Below are positions 34,407-47,300 of a stretch of DNA of 64,000 nucleotides, one piece after another. The translations under genes were made by a program, and so were the position numbers. The DNA comes from Gamarada debralockiae (lineage: Eukaryota > Ascomycota > Leotiomycetes > Helotiales > Hyphodiscaceae), in assembly GCA_002803225.1 (NCBI GenBank), contig NXFV01001613.1, positions 1 through 64,000 of the forward strand. Reading direction: 5' to 3'. Positions within the stretch are counted from its first letter, which is position 1. Every line of letters begins with the position of its first letter. The notes below the pieces were generated by a model that worked only from the letters and a program-made list of their open reading frames with translations, searched no databases and was not told the DNA's origin.

Positions 34407-37400
34407 ATGAGGGTTGTGGAAGTTATTATAGACGTATGTCACCTCGTTCAAATCATGTGAATGATTCTAATGAAAGTTGGCAGGGTTTTAAATCGTACGC
34501 TGTGCGAACTGTGATTTCGGGATGGTAAACAATGGCAACGAACCGCCTAAAGGGCATGGAACTGATGTTTTGGTAGGGACGAGAGCTTCAATTCGATTAC
34601 GGGACTCAATGGAAGTGGAAAGAGTAATATTCTTGACTCAATATGTTTTGTTTTGGGTATTACGAACATGACTACGGTCCGCGCACAGAATCTCCAGGTA
34701 TGCGCTGCTCGTCCTTCTCAGAAGCCAGCGGGATATACTCATAGTGGAATATTAGGATCTCATCTACAAGCGTGGCCAAGCCGGAGTAACAAAAGCAAGC
34801 GTTACAATCGTCTTCGACAACCGCGACAAAAAGAAGTCCCCAATCGGATTCGAAGAATATGCCCAAATCAGCGTCACCCGACAGATCGTTCTCGGAGGCA
34901 CAAGCAAATATCTGATCAACGGTCACCGCGCACAACAACAAACGGTCCAAAACCTCTTCCAATCCGTACAGCTCAATATCAATAATCCCAATTTCCTCAT
35001 CATGCAAGGACGAATCACAAAAGTGCTGAACATGAAGCCTGTGGAGATTTTGGCGATGATTGAGGAAGCGGCTGGGACGCGAATGTTTGAGGATCGAAGG
35101 GATAAGGCGTTTAAGACGATGGCAAAGAAGGAGATGAAGGTTCAGGAGATTACTGAGTTGTTGAAGGATGAGATTGAGCCAAAGCTGGAGAAGCTGAGGA
35201 TGGAGAAGAGGGCTTTCTTGGATTTCCAGCAGACGCAAAATGATCTCGAAAGATTGACGAGAGTTGTTGTGGCGCATGATTATGTCAAATGCCAGGAGAA
35301 GCTTAAACAATCTGCCAATGACTTGGAGCTAAAGAAACAACGCGCTAAGGATTTGGAGGAATCGGCTGTGAGGCTGAAGAATGAGATTGAGAATCTTGCT
35401 GAGGATGTCAAGACTGTTAAGGCGCAGCGAGATAAGGAAATGCGTAAGGGAGGCAAGGCACAAGCGCTGGAGGAGGAAGTCAAGAAGCTTTCAAATGAGC
35501 TGGTTCGACTTTCGACGGTTATGGATCTCAAGAAATCTAGTATGGCCGAGGAGAAGGAGCGGAAATCTACGATCCAGAAGACAGTTTCCGAGCTTGAGAC
35601 TTCGTTAAAGCAGAAAACAAAGGTTTACGAAAAGCTCCAGGCACAATACGACAAGGCCAAGGAGGAACTGGAGAAGCAAAGCCAGGAGGCAGAGACCAAG
35701 GAAGAACTCCTGCAGACTCTGCAGACTGGTGTTGCATCGAAAGAAGGCCAGGAAAGTGGATACCAAGGACAACTCCAAGATGCGCGTAACCGAGCGAGTG
35801 CTGCTTCCACCGAGCAAGAGCAAGCCAAGCTCAAGATGGCCCATCTTGAGAAGCGGATCAAGGAAGAGGAGCCACGAGCGAAGAAAGCCAAGGAGCAGAA
35901 TGCTGGTCTACTTAATGATCTCGAGGGTCTCCGATCTCAAGCCCAGAAGCTTGAAAAGGAACTTGGCAAGCTTGGGTTCGAACCTGGAAAGGAAGATGAT
36001 ATGTACAAACAAGAGTCCACACTTCAGCAGACCATCCGAAAACTGCGCGAACAATCCGATGGCATGAAGCGAAAGGTTGCAAATATCGATTTCAACTACG
36101 CCGATCCTTCACCCAATTTCGACAGATCCAAGGTCAAGGGATTGGTAGCTCAATTATTCACACTGGATAAGGATCACACGGATGCTGGGACGGCCCTTGA
36201 AATCTGTGCTGGTGGTCGCTTGTACAACGTGGTTGTCGACACTGAAGTCACTGGCACGCAATTGCTCGAGAAGGGAAAGCTCAGAAAGCGCGTCACCATC
36301 ATTCCTTTGAACAAGATCGCTGCTTTCCGAGCCTCAGCAGAGAAGATTGGCGCAGCCCAAAAGATCGCTCCTGGAAAGGTCGATCTTGCATTATCGCTGC
36401 TTGGTTATGAGGATGAAGTCTCTGCGGCCATGGATTATGTCTTCGGAAACACTCTCATCTGTGCTGATGCTGCAACCGCAAAACGAGTAACTTTCGATCC
36501 TGCTGTACGAATGAAGAGCATCACACTGGAGGGAGATTCATACGACCCATCTGGAACTTTGTCTGGTGGAAGCTCTCCAAATTCAAGCGGCGTTTTGGTC
36601 ACTCTACAGAAGCTCAATGAGCTGACCAAGGAATTGGGAATGCAAGAGAAGGCATTGGCAGATCTTCAAGCGACCATGGCACGAGAGAAGAAGAAGCTTG
36701 ACCAGGCGAAGAAAATCAAGCAGGAGCTCGATCTGAAGTCTCACGAAATCAAGCTTACCGAAGAACAAATCGGAGGCAACTCCTCTTCATCCATCATCCA
36801 AGAGGTGGAGAATATGAAGGCATCAATCTTGCAGCTAAAGGCTGATCTTGTGGAGGCCAAGAAGCGACAGGATGAGGCCAACAAGGATGTTAAGCGTATC
36901 GAGAAGGATATGAAGGACTTCGACAGCAACAAGGATGGCAAGCTAGTTGAACTCCAGAGCTCTCTCGATGCTTTGAGAAAGGCCCTCACCAAGAACTCAG
37001 CATCAGTCAAGACAGTCCAAAAAGAGCTGCAAGGAGCCAGATTGGACCAGGAGCAAGTTGGCGGTGATCTTGCTACTGCACAAGAGCAACTTCAAGAAGT
37101 TGAACAGACTCTGAAAGCGCAAGCTGAAGAGATTGCTGCATTGGTTTCAGAGCAGACTCAACTCAAGGTTTGTTTCATATCCATGGTACAGAGTACATCG
37201 CTGACAATATTTTAGGACACACATGACATTGCCCAAGCTCACCTCGATGATGAACGTGCGAAGTTGACAGGCTTTGATGACGAGCTCCGCTCATTAGAGG
37301 AAGCCTCTCGATCCAAATCAGCCCGCATCACGGAGGAGAGCCTCGAGATGCAAAAGCTTGGCCATCAAATTGAGAAATTCCACAAGGAGCAAGAAGCTGC

Positions 37401-38203
37401 CGTACAGACCGTCGCCAAGATGGAGAAGGAGCACGAATGGATCGCCGATGAAAAAGACAACTTCGGCCGAACTGGGACTCCATATGATTTCAAAGGACAG
37501 AACATTGCCGAGTGCAAGTCCTCATTAAAGACTCTCACCGAACGATTCCAAGGCATGAAAAAGAAGATCAACCCTAAGGTCATGAACATGATTGACAGTG
37601 TAGAGAAGAAGGAAGTTTCCTTGAAGAACATGATGAAGACTGTTATCAGGGATAAGAAGAAGATTGAGGAGACGATCGTCAGCTTGGATGAGTATAAGAA
37701 GAAGGCTTTGCAGGAGACGTGGCAGAAGGTCAATGGAGATTTTGGGCAGATTTTCGCTGAGTTGTTGCCAGGGAGTTTTGCAAAGCTGGATCCGCCTGAG
37801 AATAAGACCATCAATGAGGGTCTGGAGGTTAAGGTTTGTCTTGGGAAGGTTTGGAAGCAGTCGCTCACTGAGTTGAGTGGTGGTCAACGGTACGTGGCTC
37901 TATCATTTTCATCAAACTGCATAGCTGACATTAAACAGTTCCCTGATCGCACTATCCCTCATCATGGCTCTCCTCCAATTCAAGCCAGCGCCAATGTACA
38001 TCCTCGACGAAGTCGACGCCGCCCTCGATCTGTCACACACGCAGAACATCGGTCGACTGATCAAGACTCGCTTCAAGGGCAGTCAATTCATCGTCGTTTC
38101 ATTGAAAGATGGCATGTTCCAGAACGCCAACCGGATTTTCAGAACGAGGTTCAGTGAGGGTACCAGTGTGGTTCAGGCATTGACGGCGGCGGATTTCAAG
38201 TAG
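34407..38203 (+). CDS. SMC2: Condensin subunit SMC2
   Basis: Six exons, 34407-34433, 34484-34524, 34577-34697, 34756-37167, 37216-37889 and 37939-38203, give 1179 residues, the normal SMC2 length. SMC2 pairs with SMC4 as the ATPase core of condensin, which compacts mitotic chromosomes. The N-terminal head begins [15 protein letters not shown] with Walker A G32LNGSGKS39; [19 protein letters not shown] and [20 protein letters not shown] are characteristic of SMC2. Long coiled coils flank a hinge at about residues 518-667 ([20 protein letters not shown] to [14 protein letters not shown]). The C-terminal head has the ABC signature [14 protein letters not shown] (split by intron 5), Walker [13 protein letters not shown] and [19 protein letters not shown]. 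All exon phases fit. Confidence 0.97.
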
Positions 38204-39937
38204 GGTCGTCGTATAGTTAATGGACAGTGTGAGAGTAGCATAGTGGGGTTATGGCGTCTGGGGACCTTGGTATAGGTACACACTATGGGGGGACTAATGA
38301 TTGTATGAATTCCATCCCATTCAAGCATAAACAAGGGTTATTCTTATCACGTGAATGTAGTTAGCCCCTGAAAGTCATACCTGAATCAGTATGAGGGACC
38401 AACTTACTCGTACTCGCAGCGCCTGAAAAGTCCTGCTTGAATCAGCGTATGAGGACGAAACTTTATTACTTCTTACACCGCATTCGCATTCAGGCTGTCG
38501 CGATTGGCACCTCCACTAACGCCAATTGCACCACCACCTGAGGGCTTATTGGAATCTAGAAAGTATCACAAGCCATCCTTCAGCCTGTAGCGTCAAACGT
38601 GGAGGTCACAATTACCTCGATGGAAGGGGAGGCGGGTGCAATCTCCGAGTGTGTCCTTTTCAGCTGTCACTTTGTACCCAGTCTTGGTTTCGGGACAGCT
38701 TTTAACCTTTTTGATAGTTGTTGGTAGGGTTGTTTGGCGAGTGGTGACGCAAATGGCGCAGGCTGTGTAGTGATGTTTTCAATAGCCCTTTCTTTGACTT
38801 TTCGGATGGGATTTTACATTTTAACAGGGACAAGGAGGTTTCAGATCTCACGTGCCTTTCGCGACTCGGAAAGACTTGAGATCCGTGTTCGTTCCTCGTA
38901 CTTCGTACGGGAACTTCGGTCATTACACGCGTCTTGACTCTCGATTTGAGTAGTGAGTGATGGATTTGGGGAAGCTTGATTGATTGATGAATTTAGATGT
39001 CGAAACATCCTGCGATTCGCCTTCCTCTTTCAGGACCCGCTCGTCTGGGCTTGACTGCGCCACAAAAGTCCTTGTGTATCGGGGACAGCGTACCGTCAAC
39101 CGTATTTTGACTGGGTGGTTTCCCTACTAGCCAAGCCTGATGTCAATCTTGTACGTTGACTGGTACAGAAGTGACTTCCAGGACGTACTAGTGCTAGGCT
39201 GAATGAAGCTGCTGTTGTGGAACAAGGGTCCACTCTATGTGCATGGTCCTGCATCAAAAGCAGTGGTGATGGCGGTGGATCGATCTGAGGACCCCTAAAA
39301 TCCTGAGATCCTGGGAAAAAAAAAAAACTAGAAACGCGTGTGGGAGGGAAAGCTTGCAGATTTCGGCTAACGTATTCCTCGTACAAGCTACTGTAATTCT
39401 CTTCTCAGCAGCCACAGGGCGCCTGTAAAAGTAGCTTTGCCAAGGCAGGACATCCGCAGAAGGGACACGCCTCCACGTCTCCCCGTTCTCCATGGAACAT
39501 TGGAACTCGCCTCACTACGGTACTCGACTGTTTCTGATCCATCCTGCGTCTGAAGTCGACTCGGCCAACGGACACGACGAAGAAGCTGGTTAGCGTTCTT
39601 CGACCAGTGGGCTGTAACAGTGTCATTTGCTGAATTGTCCCAATTGACTCCCTATTTTCTCTTGCTGCACTTCAACACCCCATTACAATAAATACCAAGG
39701 AAAAAGACACACATCACGCGTGTGCTTCCTTCTCCTGTTTTCGATTTCTTATCTCGTTCTTCTTCTTCTTCATACACTCTCTTGCTTTTAGACTTCATGT
39801 ACATCATTTGGTAAAGAGCACCTCTTCACCAAGCCTTCATCTTTGCGGGATCCACAATAGGAGACTAATTGAATCACAGCAGATAGCCGGCACATTTCGT
39901 GCCTTTATTTCCCCTCATCATCGATAGATTTGGAATC
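38204..39937. other. Intergenic, no gene seen
   Basis: 3' flank of SMC2 and the promoter/leader of the MOSC gene (pyrimidine-rich from about 39730). Short frames on both strands lack motifs. Confidence 0.5.
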
Positions 39938-41363
39938 ATGGCTGCACTCATAGACCAATACCGCGAGCTCGCGGAAGAACAATTCTACATCTACCGCGCA
40001 CAATTGCTCGAGCAAATCCCCGTCATCTCGACACAAACCTACGTCCTCACCATCCTCGCCATCTGCATACCTCCTCTCATCCTCCTTATCTTCTACGAAC
40101 GCGAACAAGCTCGTCTCCGCGCGGAACAACCGAAAGGATGCAGAAAGCTGGGCATGAAGATTGAGAGTAATCTGCTGAACGAATTCGACAAGAAGTTCTC
40201 TGAGGGACGACCACCAAGCACGGAGGAGACGTCGGCAGAATGGTGGCGCTTGAAGAGCATGTGGATATACCCCGTGAAGAGCTGTCGAGGTGTAGAGTTG
40301 AATCGCGGCACCATCATTGCAACTGGCATGGAATACGACCGCCAATTCACGTTTGCGCAACTGAAAAGCCCCTTATCCGTCGCCCAAAACACTACAGACA
40401 AGACAAAGCCGGCACACAAATGGGAGTTCATTACGCAGCGCCAGTTTCCTTTGTTGGCAAAGGTTAGGACTGAGATGTGGGTTCCGGACCAGAGTGTGGA
40501 TACGTACACGCCGCATTGTGAGGATGTGGAGAGTGGTGGGGTTATTATATTGAGCTTTCCGTACCAGGAGGCGGGTTGGAGAGGTACGATTGCTAAGTGG
40601 GGTGCTGCTGTCAAAGGCACGGTTCCTGAGAAGCATTTCCGTGTCCCGTTTGACCCTTCTCCTGTCCAGATTGAGAAGGCGGGTTATTCGTATGAGGAGA
40701 TGACGATTTGGAAGGACAAGGTCAACGCACTGAACTTGGAGATTGAGATCCCTGAGGAGCTTCGCTACTACCTAGGAATCAGTAATAAGTTAGGTCTGTT
40801 CAGAATCGACAATTCCAAGCTACGAGAGGTTCACAGAAATGCGCCGACCAAAGAGGAGCTGGGGTATCAACCTGTTACTGGCTTCCAAGATGCTGCAAGT
40901 CCTCTTCCCCCCTTTTCCTATTCACTTTTTCTAATGAAAGGAACAGTACCCCCTCCACCTCGTCAACCTCGCCTCAATCCGCGACGTCGAGAGCAAAATG
41001 CCCAAAGTCAAAGGAGCTCCCCGTTTGTCCGCAACCCGCTTCCGCGCAAACCTAATCATCACCGGCCCCGAAGCTTACCACGAAGACACCTGGCGCCGCA
41101 TCAAAATTGGCTACTACGAATACGACGTTTCCTGCCGAACAGCCCGCTGCAAAATGCCTAACGTAGACCAAGTGACCGGGGAACGCCATCCTTCCGAGCC
41201 CGACAAGACTCTCAGGTCATTTAGAGCGGTGGATGAGGGTGCTGGACCGATGACGGGATGTTTGGGCATGCAGCTTGTGCCGTGCTCGAAGGAGAGTGCG
41301 CTCCGGGTGGGGGATGAGATTACGGTCTTAGAGGTTGGTGAGCATGTTTATATTCCGCAATAA
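39938..41363 (+). CDS. MOSC domain protein, membrane-anchored (mARC-like)
   Basis: Two exons, 39938-40894 and 40947-41363, give 457 residues. MOSC proteins bind molybdenum cofactor; mARC relatives reduce N-hydroxylated compounds using cytochrome b5. One membrane segment lies at about residues 34-53 (TYVLTILAICIPPLILLIFY). The MOSC N-terminal barrel follows (LKSMWIYPVKSCRGVELNRG, GMEYDRQFTFAQ, FITQRQFPLLAKVRTEMW), and the MOSC domain covers ASIRDVESKMP to the end, with RFRANLIITGPEAYHEDTWR, the cofactor cysteine candidates in SCRTARCKMPNVDQVTGERH and DEGAGPMTGCLGMQLVP. The intron starts with GC (GCAAGT) and ends in CAG; a GT donor 4 nt downstream would break the frame. ATG 39938 is chosen over an upstream in-frame GTG. 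Confidence 0.92.
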
Positions 41364-44300
41364 GTCTGTTGCGGGCTTGGAATGGTTAGACGAATTTGCT
41401 TCTGAGTTCTGAGTTGGTTTGGAGTTTCGGGTGGACGATGAGAGCGAATCATACGGCGAGCGAGCAAGCATTTGGCTTATAGAATGACTTTGTGAATGAG
41501 GATACCCCATACAGTCTAGTCTGGTCTGGTCATTGCATATTGAGGCGAGATTGGGCGAACGCTTCTTTGTAATAAGTACGGATGGATTTGTTCTTTGGCA
41601 TGGATACAAGCATGTTCATAGTCCTTTCTTTAGATCATTGGCGTTTTGTTAGAGTGTATTCATGGCTGCATAGTCAATACATATGGCATTGTCTTTTTGG
41701 CCAAATTTATTTCCTTTTGTAATCACTGAGTTTTTGTGAGATAGTTGTTCTATGCATTGGCAGCAGAGACAGCTGTAAGGATAGCTCCACTGCTCTTTCT
41801 GTGAAACTTGGAAAGGGTGTATCAATGTTCAGGCGATTTGAGCGAATCTCAGGATCCCTGGAGCTAGACTCGAAAGTACTTATCTCCCAAGACGGACTCC
41901 CGCTCCTTTGTAAACACTGTATCCTCATCATCCTTACATACGTGGCTCTGTCAGAACCAACAATTCCTCTGAAAACCGACTTTTCTGTCTCCCACGCTTG
42001 CTGTCTTGCTCTTTTTCTCCTGCATTGTCCCGTACAATCGATGCTGGACTCTGGATTCAGAAGAAAGCGAACAATAATGAGAAGGCTAGCGACAACGGGC
42101 TTGGCCCCGACGGGGATTTTGATGTCGATAATGAGAACGATTTCCAGCTTCTTCGTTTAGCAGGAGAGTGGGACAGGAGTTTGATATCTCAGGTGTGGGT
42201 CCTGGAGAATACATATCCAGGCCAGGGTGAACCTTTCATGACGCCACGCTAGGGCTCGCTGAGCTGTTTGATTGTTTGAAGTTTGGTAGTTCGATATTTG
42301 AATTCTCTGCGAATCCTTTCTTATTTTATAGGAACAGTAAGGTGGGATCGTGCCAGTTTAGGTAAGGATTCTCTTGAGGGAGCTGACCTTGGACAGGCAA
42401 TAAGCACGAAAGGAAGACTGATTTCGACTACTGTTAGTACAACAGTGGGCATATAATTGGAGAGCTCCTGAGGTTGGGAGAGCTGAGGGTGAGAGGATAT
42501 AATCATTCAAACTCACTGAACTTTGCATTGTCTAAAAACATCCATCTCCCACAGCCTCCATCCCAATCCTCTAACCTCTCTCCAATTCTTTCACTAAATT
42601 ATCCACTCTACTTTCTACCTCCCAGAAGCGTGATTTGTTAAGATCCTAGAAATATATCTAGATGTCGACACTGAAGTCGGTATCGCGACCCGAACTAGTG
42701 TCGGGATCACAATCAGCATTGATAATTCAACAAAATAGGTCTCTATGCCCTACTAGGAATCTGGGGAGACGGAAGTTCGGCTATCTCGAAGTGAAGTTGA
42801 TCAGTGTTCCAATTATCCTCCTACTGTTGAACAGAAGGAGGAGGATATAAGTAATTGTGATCTCTTTTCGATTTCTTGACGTCTGCTTCTGGAGTCTGAA
42901 TCTATGTTGATATAGGCCCTCATCGTCCATTGACACGTATATGAACTTAGTGAGTCACTGAATACAGTCCTGGTATTCACTGCTGTATAGACAAAGTGGT
43001 CGTGCTTCGGAATGTTCAACTAACTTCTTGGAAGGAGGCGAGATTTGGCTTGAAGACGGGAGACTCAAATGTTGAAGTCGATTTCTCGTAGCTCTCCTTC
43101 AGAGCAAGGTTGCGTCCAACTAAAACTCTTCCTCAGCCAAATGCAAGTCACACATCTTAATTCAGTAATTACACTATTCCCTAAACCGTCATGGGCCAGA
43201 ACAATTTTTCCTTCGCAAGTACTCGAAACCTCGAACCTTTGAAGCCGGGGGTCTCGAAGCCCGATCCCAAAGCAATTCGGCCCTATTGCAAGACCCCCGA
43301 AACAGATTTCACTAGTCAGCTCTTCCCCAGTGAAGCTGAGTCCTTTAAAACGGCCATGACCAGGATGGTCTCGCAAGTCTGTGTTCTTGAAACGAGTGGC
43401 ATCCATTAAACCGCCAGCGATTGACGCCCTCTGCATCGCAGTCAATTTCGAGCTGCTGTGATTTCACATCCAAGTATGTTCATTCCCACAGCCCTCTCAC
43501 AAATCTATAGGCTTACTCCCTCCATTATTTGGCTTGTTGTCGATACCCAACTCGGCGTCGCGACCAATTCGTTGTTGGAACCACACTCGGTGTCGAACAC
43601 CAAAGTCTCTGGCAGTCCAATTCCTACCCTAAGAATATACATACAAATTTCTAGATCAAAATTCAGCGATTAAGTTCAAGAGTACAGCAGGGACAATAGA
43701 AGTCGTGGTAATCACGGGCTCGAACAGCAGCAGTCCGTCCTGGACACACTTAAAATGATAGTGAGAGAGAAGAGGCTAAGAGTCAAGAGATGTTTATATT
43801 TTCCAGCGTGTAGCACCCACAGATACGGACATGATATAAGGTGGCTGGATCGTTCTCTTGTGACTGACATTGGAACAGGAAATCATGATTGGGTTGCAAG
43901 TCTTATCCCCAATGATTTCTTGAAAGAATTGGTCTTGATTGATAAATATATGGAAGACTGTTGTGGATAATCCTAAATTTGTCAAGTCGGGATGTGGTGC
44001 TTCAAGGCGTAGATCCGCTTCGTCGTCTTCGACAACTCGTTTTGCTGCTTGTGCAAGGGTCTTGGAACTTCAACTCAATTGTAAATTTCTCTGGATGCCA
44101 GTAAAAGTACGGAGCCCTTGCCCTCCTCTCTGCCTCATTCTGATAAAGGCAAAGACTAGAAGAGTGGACATCAAATCATTGATGCCCGGTGGTTGGCTTG
44201 TTGACTGGCCTGCTATACTTGAAGAAATTCTTCAAACCAGACGAACTAGAAGCCAGCACAATCACTCCGTATAAAATTTATTTTCAAAAAGTGGGGAAAA

Positions 44301-47300
44301 TTATCTTCATCGTTTCCCACGACACTGTTCTCGGAAACCGGAGTCAGTCGACAATGAGAAGTCCAACGACAAAATTTAGGTCATACATCCCCCAGACTTG
44401 GGCATGGTATCTCAGGTCTCTCCCTACTATCAATCCTGGGTCGTTCCCCAAACTTGACAGCGTTCCTACTAGAAACTACCACAGGATCTTCTGATTTGAT
44501 ACCATCAAAATATAAAGTGCGAGATCAAGGTATTCCAACACCGTGTCGGGCCAATAAAGGAGTGCCAGCACGAACCTGCAACTTTCGCAGCTTTCCGTTC
44601 TTCAAGTATTCACCGCGATTTCGACATCATTTCTTCACGCTTCACCGCCCTTCTGAATTCTGATTGTGGTTCTTTCAAACCCCAACCTCGAATAAAAATA
44701 TGCGCCTTCACGGCTTCAATCAGCAAAAGCTTGGCATCGACGGCTTAGGCACTGCGGAAGCGGCGAAGCATTTTCCTACCTCTGCGAATCTTCTTAGTAG
44801 ATACGCTAGTGGTGGGAGGGGCCGTAATTGGATGTTCCTTGTTTTTCTGAGGGAAGCATTGAGGGTATTACGTCCAAGAGACGAATGCACTATGGCTCGA
44901 TTCTAGAGAATTACTGGAGCGAGATGAGCGACTTAATTTGTCGGAACGTGGCGTTGAAAAGGGGCTTGTTGCCAGTGGAATTTTCTTCGGGCAACCTCAT
45001 GGGAGATCCAGTCGGCCACTGAGGAGGGCAAAATGTCTATCTCCGCCAGGAGGAATTGCACGCAAGCGGTGCAAGCAGTGGCCAGCCACCGTTCGCTGAT
45101 GCTGATGAAAATTTTAAAAGCGCTTTCTTTGTGTTTCACTTCCTTGTTCAAGATATAAGTCCTTTATTGCAAACCTTTTTATCAGGGAGGTAGACGCTGG
45201 CTTGCTGGTCGCTTCATTCCAATGGGTGGAGCTTGTGATAGTTGGCATAGAGTATAAGAAATGGCTGTAGGATGCGACTTGACAATGACAATGAAGCCAG
45301 TGAATTTTAACAAGCTCTTTTGACTACAAACAATAAACTGACCCGACAATGCAAGTTCAGTAATGACACAGTGGAGGTCGTGTAGTTCGACCACGACCAT
45401 GAACCCGAAAATGACCGAAGCCGGCCGAAACCCGACAATGACAAGGACGACCCTCTCAAAACAATAGAAACTGATTGACCTGGACTTTTCGAACATGAAT
45501 ATGGTAAATATTGATATAGAGTACACAACATGGCATTGCAAGGCAGACCTCAGGTTCCCAGCGCTGCTGCAGTATCTGTCAAGGCTTCATCTGCGGAGGA
45601 TCACAGGCAGTCGACCCAGGCGTGGTTAATTATAATAAATTTTGAGCAAGTGAAAGCGAAATCTCATTCACTGGCTGCAAAGGGGATTTTAATTCCCAGC
45701 TGCTTTACAGGCTCTTGAATGAGATCTGCAACCCTCGAAGGCTGCTCTCAGTTGAAAATGAGCAAAACCAACTGTGAGGTCTCAGAATACAGTGGTCTCT
45801 CTATATACTACCATGAAAAATGCTAACACACTAAGATGATGATATTAAAGATGATAGAGGTGATCTGCTCGCAATTAAAGTAGATTTCCCACACAATTAT
45901 GAGTCTCTTCGCAGTGAAAGCCGTTTACTTATCTCCTCCTGAACGATCAGGCGATAAAGGAAGAACTAAGGGGCCTTGCCTTGTAACATCGCCAAACTGA
46001 AACTTGAAGAATTGCAGTTCTGGAAACCTAGCTCTGTCTTCAATTGAGGACTTAAACAACTTGAAAGTCACCGAGCCCCACCTTCCCCACTTGAATCGGT
46101 CTCATACATGCTGCGCCCCACATGCGTTCCTGCAGCTTGCAGGTGCTTATCGATGATAGTGTCCTTCGTTGCTGCTTTGAAATGTCTGTTCATCTTTGAG
46201 TGCTGCGGAAAAGGACAGATAGACCAGATGGTAAAATGAAGAGGCTTGTAAATGAAACTGGGAAGCTGCTTCAGCCTCTTGACAAACTGGATGTTGTCCT
46301 TCGATGCCGTGCAAAGTAGAAGCGCTTTGAAGCTGGAAACAACGTAGGTACCAGACGAATTGGGAATCAGACTTGATGGCCTCAATCTCAACCACCATGA
46401 CTGCTTTGCCAATGCAACTCTGTGATGAGTTGACAATCTCCCAATCTCACAGAACCCGTTCGACCGCCGGGCAGATTGAAAAATTCGGTTTGGGGCCCCT
46501 TTTAACAATGATCTTCGGGCAATACGAAAAATAGTCTCGTTCCGAAAGCCTTCAACGGTAGATCTGGACTTTTGCCTGAACTTGAAGCCGTTATCATAGA
46601 CGACAGGGAGTTCGGGCCGGCTCTTCCAGTTTTTGGACGCTATTTTGTGATTTCGGGATGCACTGGCGTTGAGATCGTCATGTAGAATTCCAACACTGGT
46701 ATGGAGGTTGATGATACTTGGTACTCGGCCGACAATCGGGGACCGGTGCGGAGTTTGGGACAAATGAACGATCGATCTGCTGGGCCTTTAAACTTACGCA
46801 TTGACTGTGCGAACCGCTGGCACTGCAGCAGGTGATTGAAGCCGTGGATGGAGCTGTCGTGGATGGGTAGGATGAAGACTTCAGCCTGAGGGGGGTTTTT
46901 TTTTCAACCCCCATGTAGCCAAAAGGAAAATGATGAATAGGTTTTGATCGATAGTTAGTTTGCGACTCCTCTGCACGGCTGCAGAACCAACAAAAAGAGC
47001 AGATATGACGATAGTTCCCGGGAATAACCACCGGACTACTACGATTAACTTCAGCACTTACTTTTAAAAAAAGAGAGGCGCCATTTGTAGCTAAGTTGAT
47101 TGGTGTAGTGCATTTTGGCTTTGGTGGCGCGCCGAACCATTGTCAGATGCACTGCGGGGGTGAAGCTGAGGATTTCGTGCTTTTGGTGGCGTCCTAAAGC
47201 TTCGAAAGTGGAAAGTTGCTGGGATGAAGCCAGCGGTATCTATAGATGAAGCATCAGAATGCAGTGACAAATCGTTTCAACTCGTATGGATGTTGGAAGG

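Noticed and set aside
34672..35310. 212-codon minus-strand open frame
   Set aside because: Antisense to the SMC2 head; Leu/His-rich artefact of coiled-coil codons.
37868..38157. Read-through of SMC2 exon 5 to 38157
   Set aside because: Passes a good GTACGT donor at 37890; splicing to 37939 restores the conserved Walker B region.
46068..46763. 231-codon minus-strand open frame
   Set aside because: Starts with TTG, has no ATG near its beginning and no recognisable domain; kept only as part of the gene-free stretch.
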